DNA of 64,000 nucleotides from Voacanga thouarsii (taxonomy: Eukaryota; Streptophyta; Magnoliopsida; Gentianales; Apocynaceae): assembly GCA_026120185.1 (NCBI GenBank), contig JANUWF010001220.1:1240001-1304000 (forward strand), written 5' to 3'. Each line of letters begins with the position of its first letter. Positions within the stretch are counted from its first letter, which is position 1. The position numbers and the translations under genes are program-made. The notes below the pieces were generated by a model that saw only the letters and a list, made by a program, of their open reading frames with translations, did no database searches and was not told the origin of the DNA. Shown one piece after another: positions 22,403-33,613 of the stretch.

Positions 22403-23985
22403 GTGGGAACTTTGGCAGCCTGTATCAATGAGCAGGAGCAATTGGTTTTAGAATTTGAAAAGTTACAGCTGGAAGTTGTGCAACACACATTGGGTTATTT
22501 GGTGGTTTTGATAGCCCAATCTTTTTAGTGGAGTGAATTAAGGAAGTATAACCTGGAGACGAGGAATTAGAAAAGAAGAGGGCATCAGCTCTCAACGAAG
22601 CACAACTAGAATTTCAGGTCTAGGAGAATGGTAGTTTGCCGTTCTGAGGTAGACTATGTCAGGTCCATGAGGATGGTAGTTTGTGGTTCTGAGGCAGACT
22701 ATGTGTTCTTAGTGATGAAGCCTTAAGGACAGAAGTGCTTAATGAAGGTCATAATATGAAACTCTCGATTCATCCAGGAGGGACTAAGATGTATCGGGAT
22801 CTTAAAAGGTATTTTTGGTGGAGTGGAATGAAACAGGACATAGCGGACTTTGTATCTAAGTGTTTGGTATGTCAACAGGTTAAGGTAGAATACTAGAGAC
22901 CTGTAGGATTGTTGAAGCCTCTGGAGATTCCTCTTTGGAAGTGGGAGCACATCATCATGGATTTTGTCACATATTTACCGAGATCCAGGTTTGGGAATGA
23001 CACTGTATGGGTTGTAGTGGACCGATTGACTAAGTCCACCTATTTCTTGCCTATGAAGGTAATTGCTTTAATGGAAGAATTGGTTCAACTGTATATGGAT
23101 GCTATTGTTAGGTTGCACGGGGTGCCAGTGAGTATTGTATCAAACAGAGATACTCGGTTTTTGTCTCATTTCTGGAAGAGTTTCAATGAAGCCTTGGGAA
23201 CCACTATTACTTTAAGCACTGTTTTGCACCCTCAGACTGATGGCCAATCTGAGAGATTGATTCAGACGTTGGAGGACATGCTATGAGCTTGCGTATTAGA
23301 CTTCAAAATTGGTTAGATAGTCTGACTTTGGTAGAGTTCTCATACAACAATAGCTACTAATCCAGTATTGGTATGGCCCAATATGAAGCACTGTATGGTA
23401 TGAGGTGCAGATCCTCTGTGTGTTGGGACGATGTGGGTGAAAGAAGGATAGTTGGGCCAGAGTTGGTACAAATAGTATCAGAGAAGGTATAGATTGTTTC
23501 TAAAAAATTGAAGGTTGCTCAAGACCGTCAGAAAAGTTGGGCTAATAGTAAGCGAAGACCTTTGGAATTCGAGTGTGGGGATAAAGTGTATCTGAAGGTT
23601 TCCCCAACTAAAGAAGTTATGAAGTTTGGTAAGAGTGGGAAGTTAAGCCTGAGATATGTGGGTCCTTATGAAATTCTTGAGAAGATTGGGGATCTGGCAT
23701 ACCGGTTAGCTTTGCCACCAACTTTATCAAGGCTACACAATATGTTCCATATATCCCAACTAAGGAAGTATGTAGCAGATCCAAGTCATGTGTTAGAAGC
23801 ATCTCCATTGCGGATTTGTGAGGACTTGACTTATGACCGGAAGATACAATTTTTGAGACGGAGGTCTATACCTTATGTGAAGGTTCAATGGACTAATCAC
23901 TCTTAGCGAGAAGCTATTTGGGAGTTGGAAGAAGATGCACGACGGAAGTATCCTTCTTTATTTGAGAATTCAGGTGCGTAAGTTT
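22403..23985 (+). pseudogene. element G: integrase with C-terminal chromodomain-like tail
   Basis: The zinc-binding region is readable at 22725-22900 (SIHPGGTKMYRDLKRYFWW, CLVCQQVK). The core at 22909-23286 has IIMDFVTYLP (first Asp), IVSNRDTRFLS, where the second catalytic Asp is Asn, and DGQSERLIQTLEDML (Glu kept). 23508-23906 holds the GPY-type block LRYVGPYEI and HISQLRKYV, then a chromodomain-like tail (VKVQWTNHS, EAIWELEED) ending about 23982. That tail marks a chromovirus and may steer insertion into particular chromatin. It is broken by stops at 22893, 23284, 23490 and 23905. Confidence 0.85.
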
Positions 23986-24001
23986 CGAGGAAGAAACTTT
24001 T

Positions 24002-24016
24002 TGTAAGGGGATAGAA
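24002..24016 (+). promoter_or_regulatory. polypurine tract of element G
   Basis: GTAAGGGGATAGAA directly precedes the LTR start TGTGAGCC. Confidence 0.75.
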
Positions 24017-24117
24017 TGTGAGCCATGGTCCATTTAGGGCCTCAGGGCTTTCTCTTTATGATATCTGGTTTGGGCTTGAGCCCATGTGTTAGAGGCTTAA
24101 TTAATAGAGGGAGTGAT

Positions 24118-25819
24118 TGTTAGTGTTGTGCCATAGAGGCAATCATATGTACATTGTATATGACACATTTTATTTTAATACAAGGCATTATTTATCTTAC
24201 AGTTTCTTTGTTTAATTTTAAATAATATAATTGTTCGATAAAGTCCCTAGTACAATACTGTGTTAAGGAAATCATGATATGAGATTCCTACTACATTGTA
24301 TAGTGTTAGTAATTAAATAGTCACTAGTCATAGTATTAATGAGATAGAACATTATTAATGCGTTAAGACTAGTATGCGTTAGATTTCCTGATTTGATCAG
24401 GCGGTGGTTTTCATATCCGTGAGTATTGAGATACTCAAAGTTAACACATGTATGTTTGTTAATGGAACAAGTTCATTTGATGACCTAACTATGAGATAAT
24501 CACATGGATAACTATTTAGTGCCAGTGATATAATCTCAATATAGCAAACGTATAAGTATTCTTAGACTTGAGATCTCCAAGGTACTTTGTTTGCTGAGTA
24601 TTATACTTTAATTCCAATCTCTGGAGCTTGATCGAGGGCCACCTATGGGATGGATATTGGGTACATTGTGAGGTAAACGAAAATAGTTGAGAGGGTCAAT
24701 AAAAGATTCACCACTCCTAATAGTAGGGGTGAATATCTCACGGCTACTTGTAGGAATTACTACTTGAGAAGTCTTTGGCCAAGGCGATTGTGTATTGGAA
24801 ATAGTTTCAATTGATACACATCTAGAGTAGTGGATTCTTGGTACAAGTATTATTGTATTCGAGCCAGAATTAATTCTGGAGGGAGTTGGCACTAATTCCG
24901 TACTCTAAACCGAATGAGATATTGTGTGGTGAAAGGAGTTAATTACACTGTAGTTTGTTATTGAAGGGTTCATGTCAAGCCACTTGACTTCCTGGACTCT
25001 TGGGTGGTCATGATATGTTGCTAGATACCGCTCATGATTTAAGAATATGGGTTTATTAATTGATGAATTAATAACCCAATCCTAATTAGAATCAATATGA
25101 TTAATTCTAATTAATTATGGATTATTAATCTTAAAGACGTTTAGATTAATTTATGTTCGCTTCCAATTAATTGGGAAACCTAATAGGTCACACACAATAG
25201 AGGATTGTATACTTAAGATGCTATTTGATGACATAGTGAGGTTAATTGCGAGAAAGAAAAGTTGTTGTGACTAAATTATAATTAGTTATAATTTATGGTC
25301 CAAATTGTAATTGTGAGAATTTGATATTTTCAATTACAATTAGGGAATTCTAATTGTTTTAGGATTTAGTTTTTCCAATGAATTTTTCGGCTTATATAAT
25401 GATATAACCGAAACCTTAGGAGGGTGATTCACATGAAAAATAGCAGCCACCTAATCTATCTTCTCTTCTCTCCTCTATCTTATTTTGTTGAAAACGAGAA
25501 AAGCCCTAGCCGTCGTAGTACAGGAAATTTTGGTGCTTGAGTGTATCCTCTGTGTGGATTACTATTAGAGATAATCACACACTGTGATTATAGTGGTTGG
25601 ACGTTCAACTCTCATGGAGTTTGATCAAGAGGATTGCTGGATCGCGCCTCTATTTGAAGAAGAAAAATTTTTTGTTCTTCGGATGATCATAGAAAGGTAA
25701 AAAGCTGTTACATTTGATTTCTTTATGTCTTGTTTTTCATATATATGCGGATCCTAGGATGGTATCTCATTTTATTCTTTCGCTGCGCCGTATAGGATAC
25801 GAGCCTGAGATACCTAATA
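24118..25819 (+). mobile_element. 5' LTR of Copia C
   Basis: The LTR starts TGTTAGTGTTGTGCC and ends GAGATACCTAATA (CTAACA in the other copies). It has a TATATAAT box at 25393-25400. Confidence 0.9.
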
Positions 25820-25820
25820 G

Positions 25821-25836
25821 TGGTATCAAAACCATG
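25821..25836 (+). promoter_or_regulatory. primer-binding site of Copia C
   Basis: TGGTATCAAAACCATG is a decayed form of TGGTATCAGAGC, complementary to the 3' end of initiator tRNA-Met, one base after the 5' LTR. Confidence 0.75.
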
Positions 25837-26257
25837 CTACGTGTGGTTTACAGACATTATTTTCGGCATGAAAACTAGTTTCATGTATTCGTGTTTATCT
25901 TTGTTTGCTGTGAAAATTGTTTTCACTCGAGTCGAAATTGTTTCAAGCATTATGGGTTGGGTCCATAGCACAATATGATTGTGTAAAAGTTACAACATAT
26001 TTCGACAGATGCTTTCTTTATAGGCTGAAAATTCTCTGCAGAAAAATGTTTTCTTGAAAACATGTTGATTACCTTCCATTTCATCTTGTGAATTTGATTT
26101 TCTGTTTTGTTTTGTTTAAACTAACAAATTGGTAGTTGTTTTGAGTTTCAAAATAGAAAATATTGCTAAGAATTATTCTCACTAAAAATTTGCAGAAGAA
26201 GAAATCACTAGAAATTGTTTATGGAAAATTTTCAAAATCACCGCCATTGTTCCCGAT

Positions 26258-26410
26258 TACAGTCGGTGCCAGCTCTAGCTCCAGCTCCGGCTCCTAGCTG
26301 GCGCCGGTTCTATGTTGTTTCGCAAATATTCGGAAATTGTTTCTGGAAAGTTTTTTCTTTAAAATCAGAACGCAGCTAGCGCTGGTCCTGGCTTCCAAAC
26401 TGGCGCCGGT
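26258..26410 (+). promoter_or_regulatory. CG-rich GGCGCC island in Copia C leader
   Basis: The words AGTCGGTGCCAGC, AGCTGGCGCCGGTTC (26297) and AACTGGCGCCGGTTC (26399) lie in the leader between primer site and gag. GTCGGT is the reverse complement of the DRE core ACCGAC. Function unknown. Confidence 0.45.
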
Positions 26411-27297
26411 TCTGCTCTGTTTTACACATTCTAGTTATTTTTACATAAAAAATTTTCTGGAATAGAATTTTGAAAAGGAAAAATCTCATTTGATAAGAGG
26501 TGGTAAAAAAAAAAAAATCCAAGGAAGTGCTGCCCCCTTGACCCTCGCCCAATAACCGGCCAGCAGGACCGCCGTTTTCGTTACCAGAGATGGGACCCAA
26601 AAGCATTTTCTCAAAATTAGTTTTGAGATAAACAATTTTATTTTTTAAAATAGTGATTTTGAAAATTTAAAATCAATTTATTTTTCTAAAATATTGATTT
26701 TAGAATTTGTTTTATTTTTCTAAAATAGTGATTTTGGAATAATAAAATTATATGTTTATTTTGTTTAAGTATAGCTAATGGCATGGTGGATGGTTATAGA
26801 CTAAAATCAATTATATCTGTTCATACATTTTACAGTTTTGATTTTTTATGAAATAGGACTTACGTGTCCTGCTTTCTCTAGAATTCTTGTGTAATTTTCT
26901 TCTCATCTAACTTCCCTCGAATGTAACTCGAGATTTTCTCTCTTTAGAAAATTATGTAATTAGTTTACATAGGTTAGATAGGAGTAGAATTATTTTAATT
27001 TTGGAGATGGCAACCAAAACAAGGCGAGAAGGTAAGACCTTCTACTTAAATCATGTATGAACACATAGGGTTAACTATATTAATTTCTTTTATGGCTCAA
27101 AGAAATTAATTTAGGGTAAAGTCCATAACCATACCACGTAATCGCTTTATTACCATAATTATCAATTATATGATTTATTGATTTTTATGCATGTCATTTA
27201 ATGAAATCACTAAAAGAAACAACTCCGTCAATTAATATTAAACCTAATTCCTTCCGTTAATATAGTAAGAACCAGAGTTCTTTTCTAAGACCAAATT

Positions 27298-27640
27298 GTT
27301 GGGCAAACCCAAGCCTACTTGACATCGAGCATGTTCAAGCTATGGAGTTAAATTTCTTTGGAATTAAATTCTTGATTAATAGGTCAGATTTAACTAAAAT
27401 CTTTATCTCGGTTGGGCAAACTCAAGTATAAAGAAATTTAGAAGAAAGATTGGGGTAGCCCAAAAGGCTTTAAGATTAAAAGCTGTTAATCACCCAATGA
27501 TCCGGTAGTTACATACGATGTAATTGGTATTAGATACCTACCAATGAACTTAAGGATGGCTTGTTGAGCAAACCCAAGGTTATTCTTGAAGAATTTGGAT
27601 ACCGATCCACTAGGAAAGCTTCTAATGGGCTTTCCCGAAT
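27298..27640 (+). repeat. series of TTGGG-n4-CCCAA mini-hairpins in Copia C leader
   Basis: GTTGGGCAAACCCAAG (27298), GTTGGGCAAACTCAAG (27411), TTGGGGTAGCCCAA (27451), GTTGAGCAAACCCAAG (27563) and GGGCTTTCCC (27627) recur upstream of gag. Two have longer outer arms: 27400-27406 with 27428-27434 (7 bp perfect), and 27552-27562 with 27577-27587 (11 pairs including four G-T). Confidence 0.6.
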
Positions 27641-27774
27641 CAGTAGTGGGAGCTATTGGTTTGAGTAAAATAGTTGAGTAAAAATGCGTTTAATTAAAGT
27701 CCTAATTATTTGCGTATCATGTGTATATACAAGTAGTTAATGGTCTCTATCTTTACATCTAGGTCACTTGCATC

Positions 27775-28572
27775 ATGTCAATAAACTTAAACCTACGTAG
27801 CATCTTCGAAATCAATATGTTAACCGAATCAAACTATCTCGACTGGTATAGAAATTTGAGGATCGTTCTCAAATCGAAAAAGTTACTTTACGTGCTAGAT
27901 GCTCCTATTCTGCCATCACCAGCTTAAGATGCTCATGCTGATGAGCATGCTGTCCACATAAGGCACAAAGAGGATAATGATACAATTTCATGTATTATGT
28001 TGGCATCTATGACTCCTGAGTTGCAAAAACAGCACGATTATATGGATGCTCAATAGATTATACTATATCTTCAAGAGTTGTTTGATGCCCAAGTCAGAAC
28101 TGAGAGATATGAGATCTTGAAGCAACTATTTCATTGCAAAATGGTAGAAGGTTCTTCTGTGGCCACTCATAGGTTAAAGATGCTGGGCTTGATAGAGAAT
28201 TTTGGATCTCTTGGGTTTGCAATGGATTATGACTGAAGTGTTGACTTAATTCTACAGTCTTTGCCTAATAGTTTCTCACAATTTGTGATTAACTATCAGA
28301 TGAACAAGATTGAGTCCACCATTCCTGAGCTGATCAATCTTCTCAAAACTGCGGAGTCCTCTATGAAGAAGGATTCCAATGCAGTTTTAATAGTAGAATC
28401 TTTCTCTTCTAAGAAGAAAATTCAAAAGAAGAAGAAGAAGGCTCCAATGAAGCCCAAAGGTGGTGTGAAGAAGGACGCAGCTTCTAAAGGCCCATGCCAT
28501 CATTGTGGGAAGATGGGGAACTGGAGGCGCAACTGCAAAGCCTACTTGGAGACCATTAAGGACAAGAAGTAG
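27775..28572 (+). pseudogene. Copia C gag
   Basis: The frame runs 266 codons from ATG at 27775 to TAG at 28570-28572, with three internal stops and no frameshift. The N-terminus (NYLDWYRNLRIVLKS) is the gag-like domain of plant Copia elements. The C-terminus is lysine-rich, then a zinc knuckle CHHCGKMGNWRRNC in which the metal-binding His is Asn. Gag would form the particle and bind element RNA. At least two of the stops (CAATAG, GACTGA) could come from C-to-T changes. It is non-functional as it stands. Confidence 0.9.
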
Positions 28573-28599
28573 AAGGAGAAGCTTACAAGCACTTCTACT

Positions 28600-29108
28600 T
28601 CTACTCCGGGTATGTTTATAATTGAGATAAATGCTGCCATTAGAAATGAGATATGGGTATTAGATACCAGATGTGGATCTCATCTGTGCACTAATTTGCA
28701 GGGACTAAAGAGCAGTAGAAGGCTAGAGAAAGGCGATGTGGACCTACGTACTAAAAATAGGGCAAAGGTTGCTGCACTTGCTATGGGGGCATACGAGCTG
28801 AACCTGTCTTCAGGATTAATTCTAGAATTGCAAAATGTTATTGTGTACCAGTTTTAATGAAAAATATTATCTCAATTACGTGTTTAGACTTATATAGATT
28901 TCATTTGATATTTAAGAATAAAAGTTGTTCTTTTTCATTGAATGATATTCATTATGGTTCAACAACTCTGGTTAATGATTTATATGTTCTAGACTTGGAT
29001 AATCCAATTCTCAATATAAACAATAAGAAACCTAAAATGGATAACTCTAACATCTCTTACTTATGGCATTGTCGTTTGGGCCATGTAAACGAAAAAACGT
29101 GTTTTTAA
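28600..29108 (+). pseudogene. Copia C protease and pre-integrase domain
   Basis: 28612-28857 gives IWVLDTRCGSHLC, the aspartic protease active site with the DTG glycine changed to Arg, then the flap region (VAALAMGAYELNLSSGL). A one-base frameshift near 28850 leads into 28857-29108, the domain before integrase (KNIISITCLDLY, NDLYVLDLDNP), which ends WHCRLGHVNEK, the first histidines of the integrase zinc site. Confidence 0.85.
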
Positions 29109-30176
29109 GTTACACAAGCTTGGTGACTTAGGATCATTTGATTATGAATCATATGGCACATGCAAATCTTGTTTACTAGCTAAAATGACTAAGAATCCTT
29201 TTCCAAGAAAAGGAGAATGAGCCAAGGAGTTATTAAAACTCATACATTCTGATGTATGTGGCCCAATGTCAATACAAGCAAGAGGAGATTATAACTATTT
29301 CATAACCTTTATCGATGATTTCTCACGATACAGGTATTTGTATTTAATGAAATACAAATCTGAGACCTTTGAAAGGTTCAAAGACTTCAAGAATGAAATA
29401 GAGAAATAACTTAACAAAAGTATTAAAACTCTAAGATCTGATCGAGGAGGAGAATACTTGAGCCAAGAGTTTTTGAGTTATCTTAGAGATAATGAGATAT
29501 TATCTCAATGGACTCCACCACATACACCTCAACATAATGGTGTATCTGTGAGAAGGAATTGAACCCTTCTAGACATGGTACGGACTATGATGACTTCTGC
29601 AGACCAACCAAAATCGTTTTGGGGGCATGCACTAGAAACTTCTGTTTATATACTAAATAGAGTTCCGACAAAAATGGTTGATTCTACCCCATTTGAGATG
29701 TTCTTTGGTAAGAAACCAAAGTTATCTTACTTGCGAGTATGAGGTTGTCCTGCCTTTGTCAAAAAGCTACAGTCAGACAAACTTGATAGTAAGTCTGACA
29801 AATGTTTGTTTGTGGGATATCCGAAAGAATCTTTCGAATATTACTTTTACCTTCCTTCCAAATATAAATTGTTTGTTTCAAAGCATGCCGTTTTCTTAGA
29901 GAAGGAGCACATGCTCAAAGGGGACAGTGGGAGTAAGATTGAACTTAGTGAAGTTCATGAAGATCAAACAAACGAAGATCAACCATCTAACTCCATATCT
30001 ATTGAGAGAATAGATGAACCTTATAATACACAAGAACCTCATAGATCTAGTAGGATACGTGTGGCACCTGAGAGATATGGATTTCTTATTAGTGACCACA
30101 ATGATGTATTGCTCATAGATGAAGATAAGCCTACTACCTACAAGGATGTTCTGAACAGTTCAAAATCTGGCAAATA
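29070..30176 (+). pseudogene. Copia C integrase
   Basis: The zinc site is completed by CKSCLLAK (about 29160). The core shows IHSDVCGPM (first Asp), RSDRGGEY (second Asp) and then HNGVSVRRN (29556-29582), where family members have Glu; the catalytic Glu is Val and the next codons include a stop. Later parts are SVYILNRVPTKM and DSKSDKCLFVGYPKES. The C-terminal linker (29930-30176) is acidic and ends PERYGFLISD. At least five in-frame stops and frameshifts were seen. Confidence 0.85.
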
Positions 30177-30930
30177 GCTTGAGGCCATGAAGTCAGAGAT
30201 GGATTCCATGTACAACAACCAAGTATGGACTTTGATTGATCCACTCAAAGGAATTAAACCTATTGGGTGCAAGTGGGTTTTCAAGAAGAAAACGGACATG
30301 GATGGTAACTTAGTTACCTATAAAGCACGTCTAGTGGCGAAAGGTTATCGTCAACAACATGGTATTGACTATGATGAAACTTTCTCACTAGTAGCCATGT
30401 TAAAATCCATCAGGATACTCTTAGCCAGCTGCTCATCATGATTATGAGATTTGGCAAATGGATGTGAAAATAGCTTTCCTAAACGGAAATCTGACTGAGT
30501 AAGTGTATATGACACAACCTGAGGGTTTCATATTCAATGATAGTACAAAGGTGTGCAAGATGCAAAGGTCCATTTATGGACTTAAGCAAGCTTCTAGGAG
30601 TTGGAACATCCGTTTTGATGAAACAATTAAAGAGTTTGGTTTCATTCAAAACATGGATGAGCCTTGTGTATACAAGAAGGTTAGTGGGAGTGCGATCGTT
30701 TTCTTATTGTTTTATGTAGATGACATATTGTTAATGGAAAATGATATACCTATCTTGCAAACGTTTAAAGTTTGGTTGTCCAAACAATTCTTCATGAAAG
30801 ACCTTAGAGAAGCAACCTATATTCTTGGAATAAGGATCATTAGAGATAGATCCAAAAGGGTGCTAGGTCTTTCGTTGTCTACATACATAGATAAAATGTT
30901 AAAGAGGTTTAGCATGGATTAATCTAAAAA
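30177..30930 (+). pseudogene. Copia C reverse transcriptase
   Basis: The RT starts EAMKSEMDSMYNNQVWTLI, then PIGCKWVFKKKTDMDG, YKARLVAKGYRQQHGIDY. A small deletion near 30430 shifts the frame before IWQMDVKIAFLNGNL, a stop precedes VYMTQPEGF, and 30503-30922 gives IYGLKQASRSWNIRFDE. The catalytic block FYVDDILLM is intact (about 30709-30730). The domain is nearly full length with one deletion and two stops. Confidence 0.9.
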
Positions 30931-31740
30931 GGAATTCTTACCCATATCACGTGGTGTAAGCCTTTCAAAGTTGATGTCTTCTAAGACACAAGTTGAAAGG
31001 GATCACATGAGTAAGATTCCATATGCCTCGGCAGTTGGATCTATCATGTACGCTATGATATGTATTAGGCCCGATGTATCTTTTACTCTCAGTTTGACGA
31101 GCAGATACCAATCTGACCCTGGTGAGGGTCATTGGGCGGCTGTAAAGAACATCCTTAAGTACTTACAAAGGACTTAGGATATGTTCTTAGTATATGGAGA
31201 AGGTGATTTGAATATAAAAGGGTATATTGATGTCAATTTTCAATCTAACAAAGATGATTTCAAATCACAATCCGGCTACGTGTTTACATTGTGCGGAGGG
31301 ACAATAAGTTGGAAAAGTTCCAAACAAGAGACTATTGCCGACTCTACGACAGAAGTTGAGTACATAGCTGCTTCAGAAGCAGCTATGTACTCAACTTCTG
31401 TCGTAGAGTCGGAAGCAGCTAAGGAGGCTATTTAGATCAAGAAGTTCGAGAAGGAACTGGGTGTGGTTCCTAGTATTGTTGGTCCAATAACTTTGTATTG
31501 TGACAACAATGTAGCCATTGCACAAGTAAAGGAACCACGGTCTCACCAATGATTCAAACACATACTACGATGCTATCATCTAATCCGGGAGATTATAGAT
31601 AGGAATGATGTAAAGATAGAGAGAGTTCCCGCGGATGAGAATATAGCTGACCCGCTTACAAAAGCACTATCCCAAAAAAAACATGATTATCATGTTAAGT
31701 CATTCGGTATTAGATACATGAATGATTGGCTCTAGTGCAA
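30931..31740 (+). pseudogene. Copia C RNase H with palindromic insertion
   Basis: YASAVGSIMYAMICIRPDV and GEGHWAAVKNILKYLQRT (30971-31177) lead into the RNase H domain: GYIDVNFQ, SQSGYVFTLCGGTISWKS and DSTTEVEYIAAS. Directly after, a 36-bp in-frame insertion repeats the preceding sequence in reverse complement, adding twelve foreign residues before the normal AAKEAI continues. Further on, LYCDNNVAIAQ and DENIADPLTKAL complete the domain. Stops occur at 31177, 31433 and 31550. Confidence 0.9.
31338..31412. repeat. perfect 75-bp palindrome in RNase H
   Basis: Arms 31338-31374 and 31376-31412 are exact reverse complements (37 bp each) around a single A at 31375. It arises from a 36-bp inverted duplication of the upstream RNase H codons and keeps the reading frame. 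Confidence 0.95.
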
Positions 31741-31749
31741 GTGTGAGTT

Positions 31750-33468
31750 TGTTAGTGTTGTGCCCTGAGGCAATCATTTGTACATTGTATATGATATATT
31801 TTATTTTAATAAAAGGCATTATTTATCTTACAATTTCTTTGTTTACTTTTAAGTAATATAACTATTTGATAAAGTCCCTAGTATAACATTGTGTTAAGGA
31901 AATCATGATAGAGATCATGATATAAGATTCCTACTACATTATAGTGTTAGTACTTAAATAGTCCATAGTCATAGTATTAATGAGACAGGACATCATTAAT
32001 GCATTAAGACTAGCATGTGTTAGACTTCCTGATTTGATCAGGCGGTGGTTATCATATCCGTGAGTATTGAGATAATCAAAGTTAACATATGGATGCTTGT
32101 TAATAGAACAAGTTCATTGGATGACCTAATTATGAGATAATTACATGGATAACTATTTAGTGCTAGTGATATAATCTCAATATAGTGCAAGTATCCTTAG
32201 ACTTGAGATCTCCAAAGTACTTTGTTTGCTGAGTATTATACTTTGATTCCAATCTTTGGAGCTCGATCGAGGGCCGCCTATAGGATGGATAATGGGTACA
32301 TTGTGAGGTAAACGAAAATAGTTGAGAGGGTCAATAAAAGATTCACCACTCCTAATAGTAGGGGCGAATATCTCACGGCTACTTGTAGAAATTACTACTT
32401 GAGAAGTCCTTGGCCAAGGCAATTGTGTATTGAAAATAGTTTCAATTGATACACATCTAGAGTAGTGGATTCTTATTACAAGTACTATTGTATTCGGGCC
32501 AGAATTAATTCTGGAGGGAGTTGGCACTAATTCCGTACTCCAAACCAAATGAGATATTGTGTGGTGAAAGGAGTTAATTGCACTGTAGTTTATTATTGAA
32601 GGGTTCATGTCAAGCCACTTAACTTCCTAGACTCTTGGGTGGTTGTGATGTGTTGCTAGATACCGCTCATGATCTGGGAATATGGGTTTATTTATTGATG
32701 AATTAATAAACCAATCCTGATTAGAATCAATATGATTAATTCTAATTAATTATGAATTATTAATCTCAAAGACGTTTGGATTAATTCATATTTGCTACTA
32801 ATTGACTGGGAAATCGAATAGGTCACACACAATAGAGGATTGTATACTCAAGATATTATTTGATAACATAGCAGGGTTAATTGCGAGAAAGAGAAGTTAT
32901 TATGACCAAATTATAATTAGTTATAATTTATGGTCCAAATTGTAATTGTGAGAACTTGATATTTTCAATTACAATTATGGAATTCTATTTTTTTTTTAGA
33001 ATTTTAGTTTTTCCAGTGAATTTTTCGATTTATATGATGATAGAACCGAAACTCTAGGAGGGTGATTCACACGAAAAATAGCAGCTACCAAAACTCTCTT
33101 CTCTTCTCTCCTTTCTTTTTCATTTTGCTGAAAACGAGAAGAGCCCTAGCCGCCATCTTTTTCTGCTAGCACAGAAAATTTTGGTACTTGAGTGTATTCT
33201 CTGTGTGAATTTCTGTTAGAGATAATCACACACTGTGATTATAGTAGTTGGACGTTCAACTCTCGTGGAGTTTGATCAAGAGGTTTGCTAGTTCGTGCCT
33301 CGATTTGAAGAAGAAAATTTTTGTTCTTCAGATGATCATAGAAAGGTAAAAAGCTATTACATTTGATCTCTTTATGTCTTATTTTTCACACATATGCGGA
33401 TCTTGGGATGGTATCTCGTTTTATTCTTCCACTGCGCCGTATAGGATATGAGCCTGAGATACCTAACA
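31750..33468 (+). mobile_element. 3' LTR of Copia C
   Basis: This 1719-bp LTR starts TGTTAGTGTTGTGCCC and ends GATACCTAACA. It aligns end to end with the 5' LTR with scattered differences, so the insertion is not recent. An ORF at 32177-32608 on the minus strand is chance and has a counterpart in the 5' LTR. Confidence 0.9.
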
Positions 33469-33613
33469 GTGATTAGGAAACTTATTAGCAATTATTATTC
33501 ATAAGACTGATTTACATTTTGTCAGTACGTTGTTTCTAACATTCACGTTGTTCACCATTCAGAGACTATTCAAAAAGAGAAGAAAGGCTAGGAGAATGAG
33601 GCAAGGGAAAGGG

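Larger units (their letters stand above)
24118..33468 (+). mobile_element. full-length Copia element C
   Basis: This 9351-bp element has two aligned LTRs (24118-25819 and 31750-33468), a primer site after the 5' LTR and perfect GTGAT duplications (24113-24117, 33469-33473). Internal order is gag, protease, integrase, reverse transcriptase, RNase H, which is diagnostic of Copia. All domains are damaged by stops, frameshifts and lost catalytic residues. A solo LTR of the same family lies at 15069-16811. Confidence 0.95.

Noticed and set aside
32177..32608. 143-codon minus-strand ORF (and its shorter copy at 24608-24892)
   Set aside because: It lies in the U3/R part of Copia C LTRs on the antisense strand; similarity of the two ORFs only reflects LTR identity.
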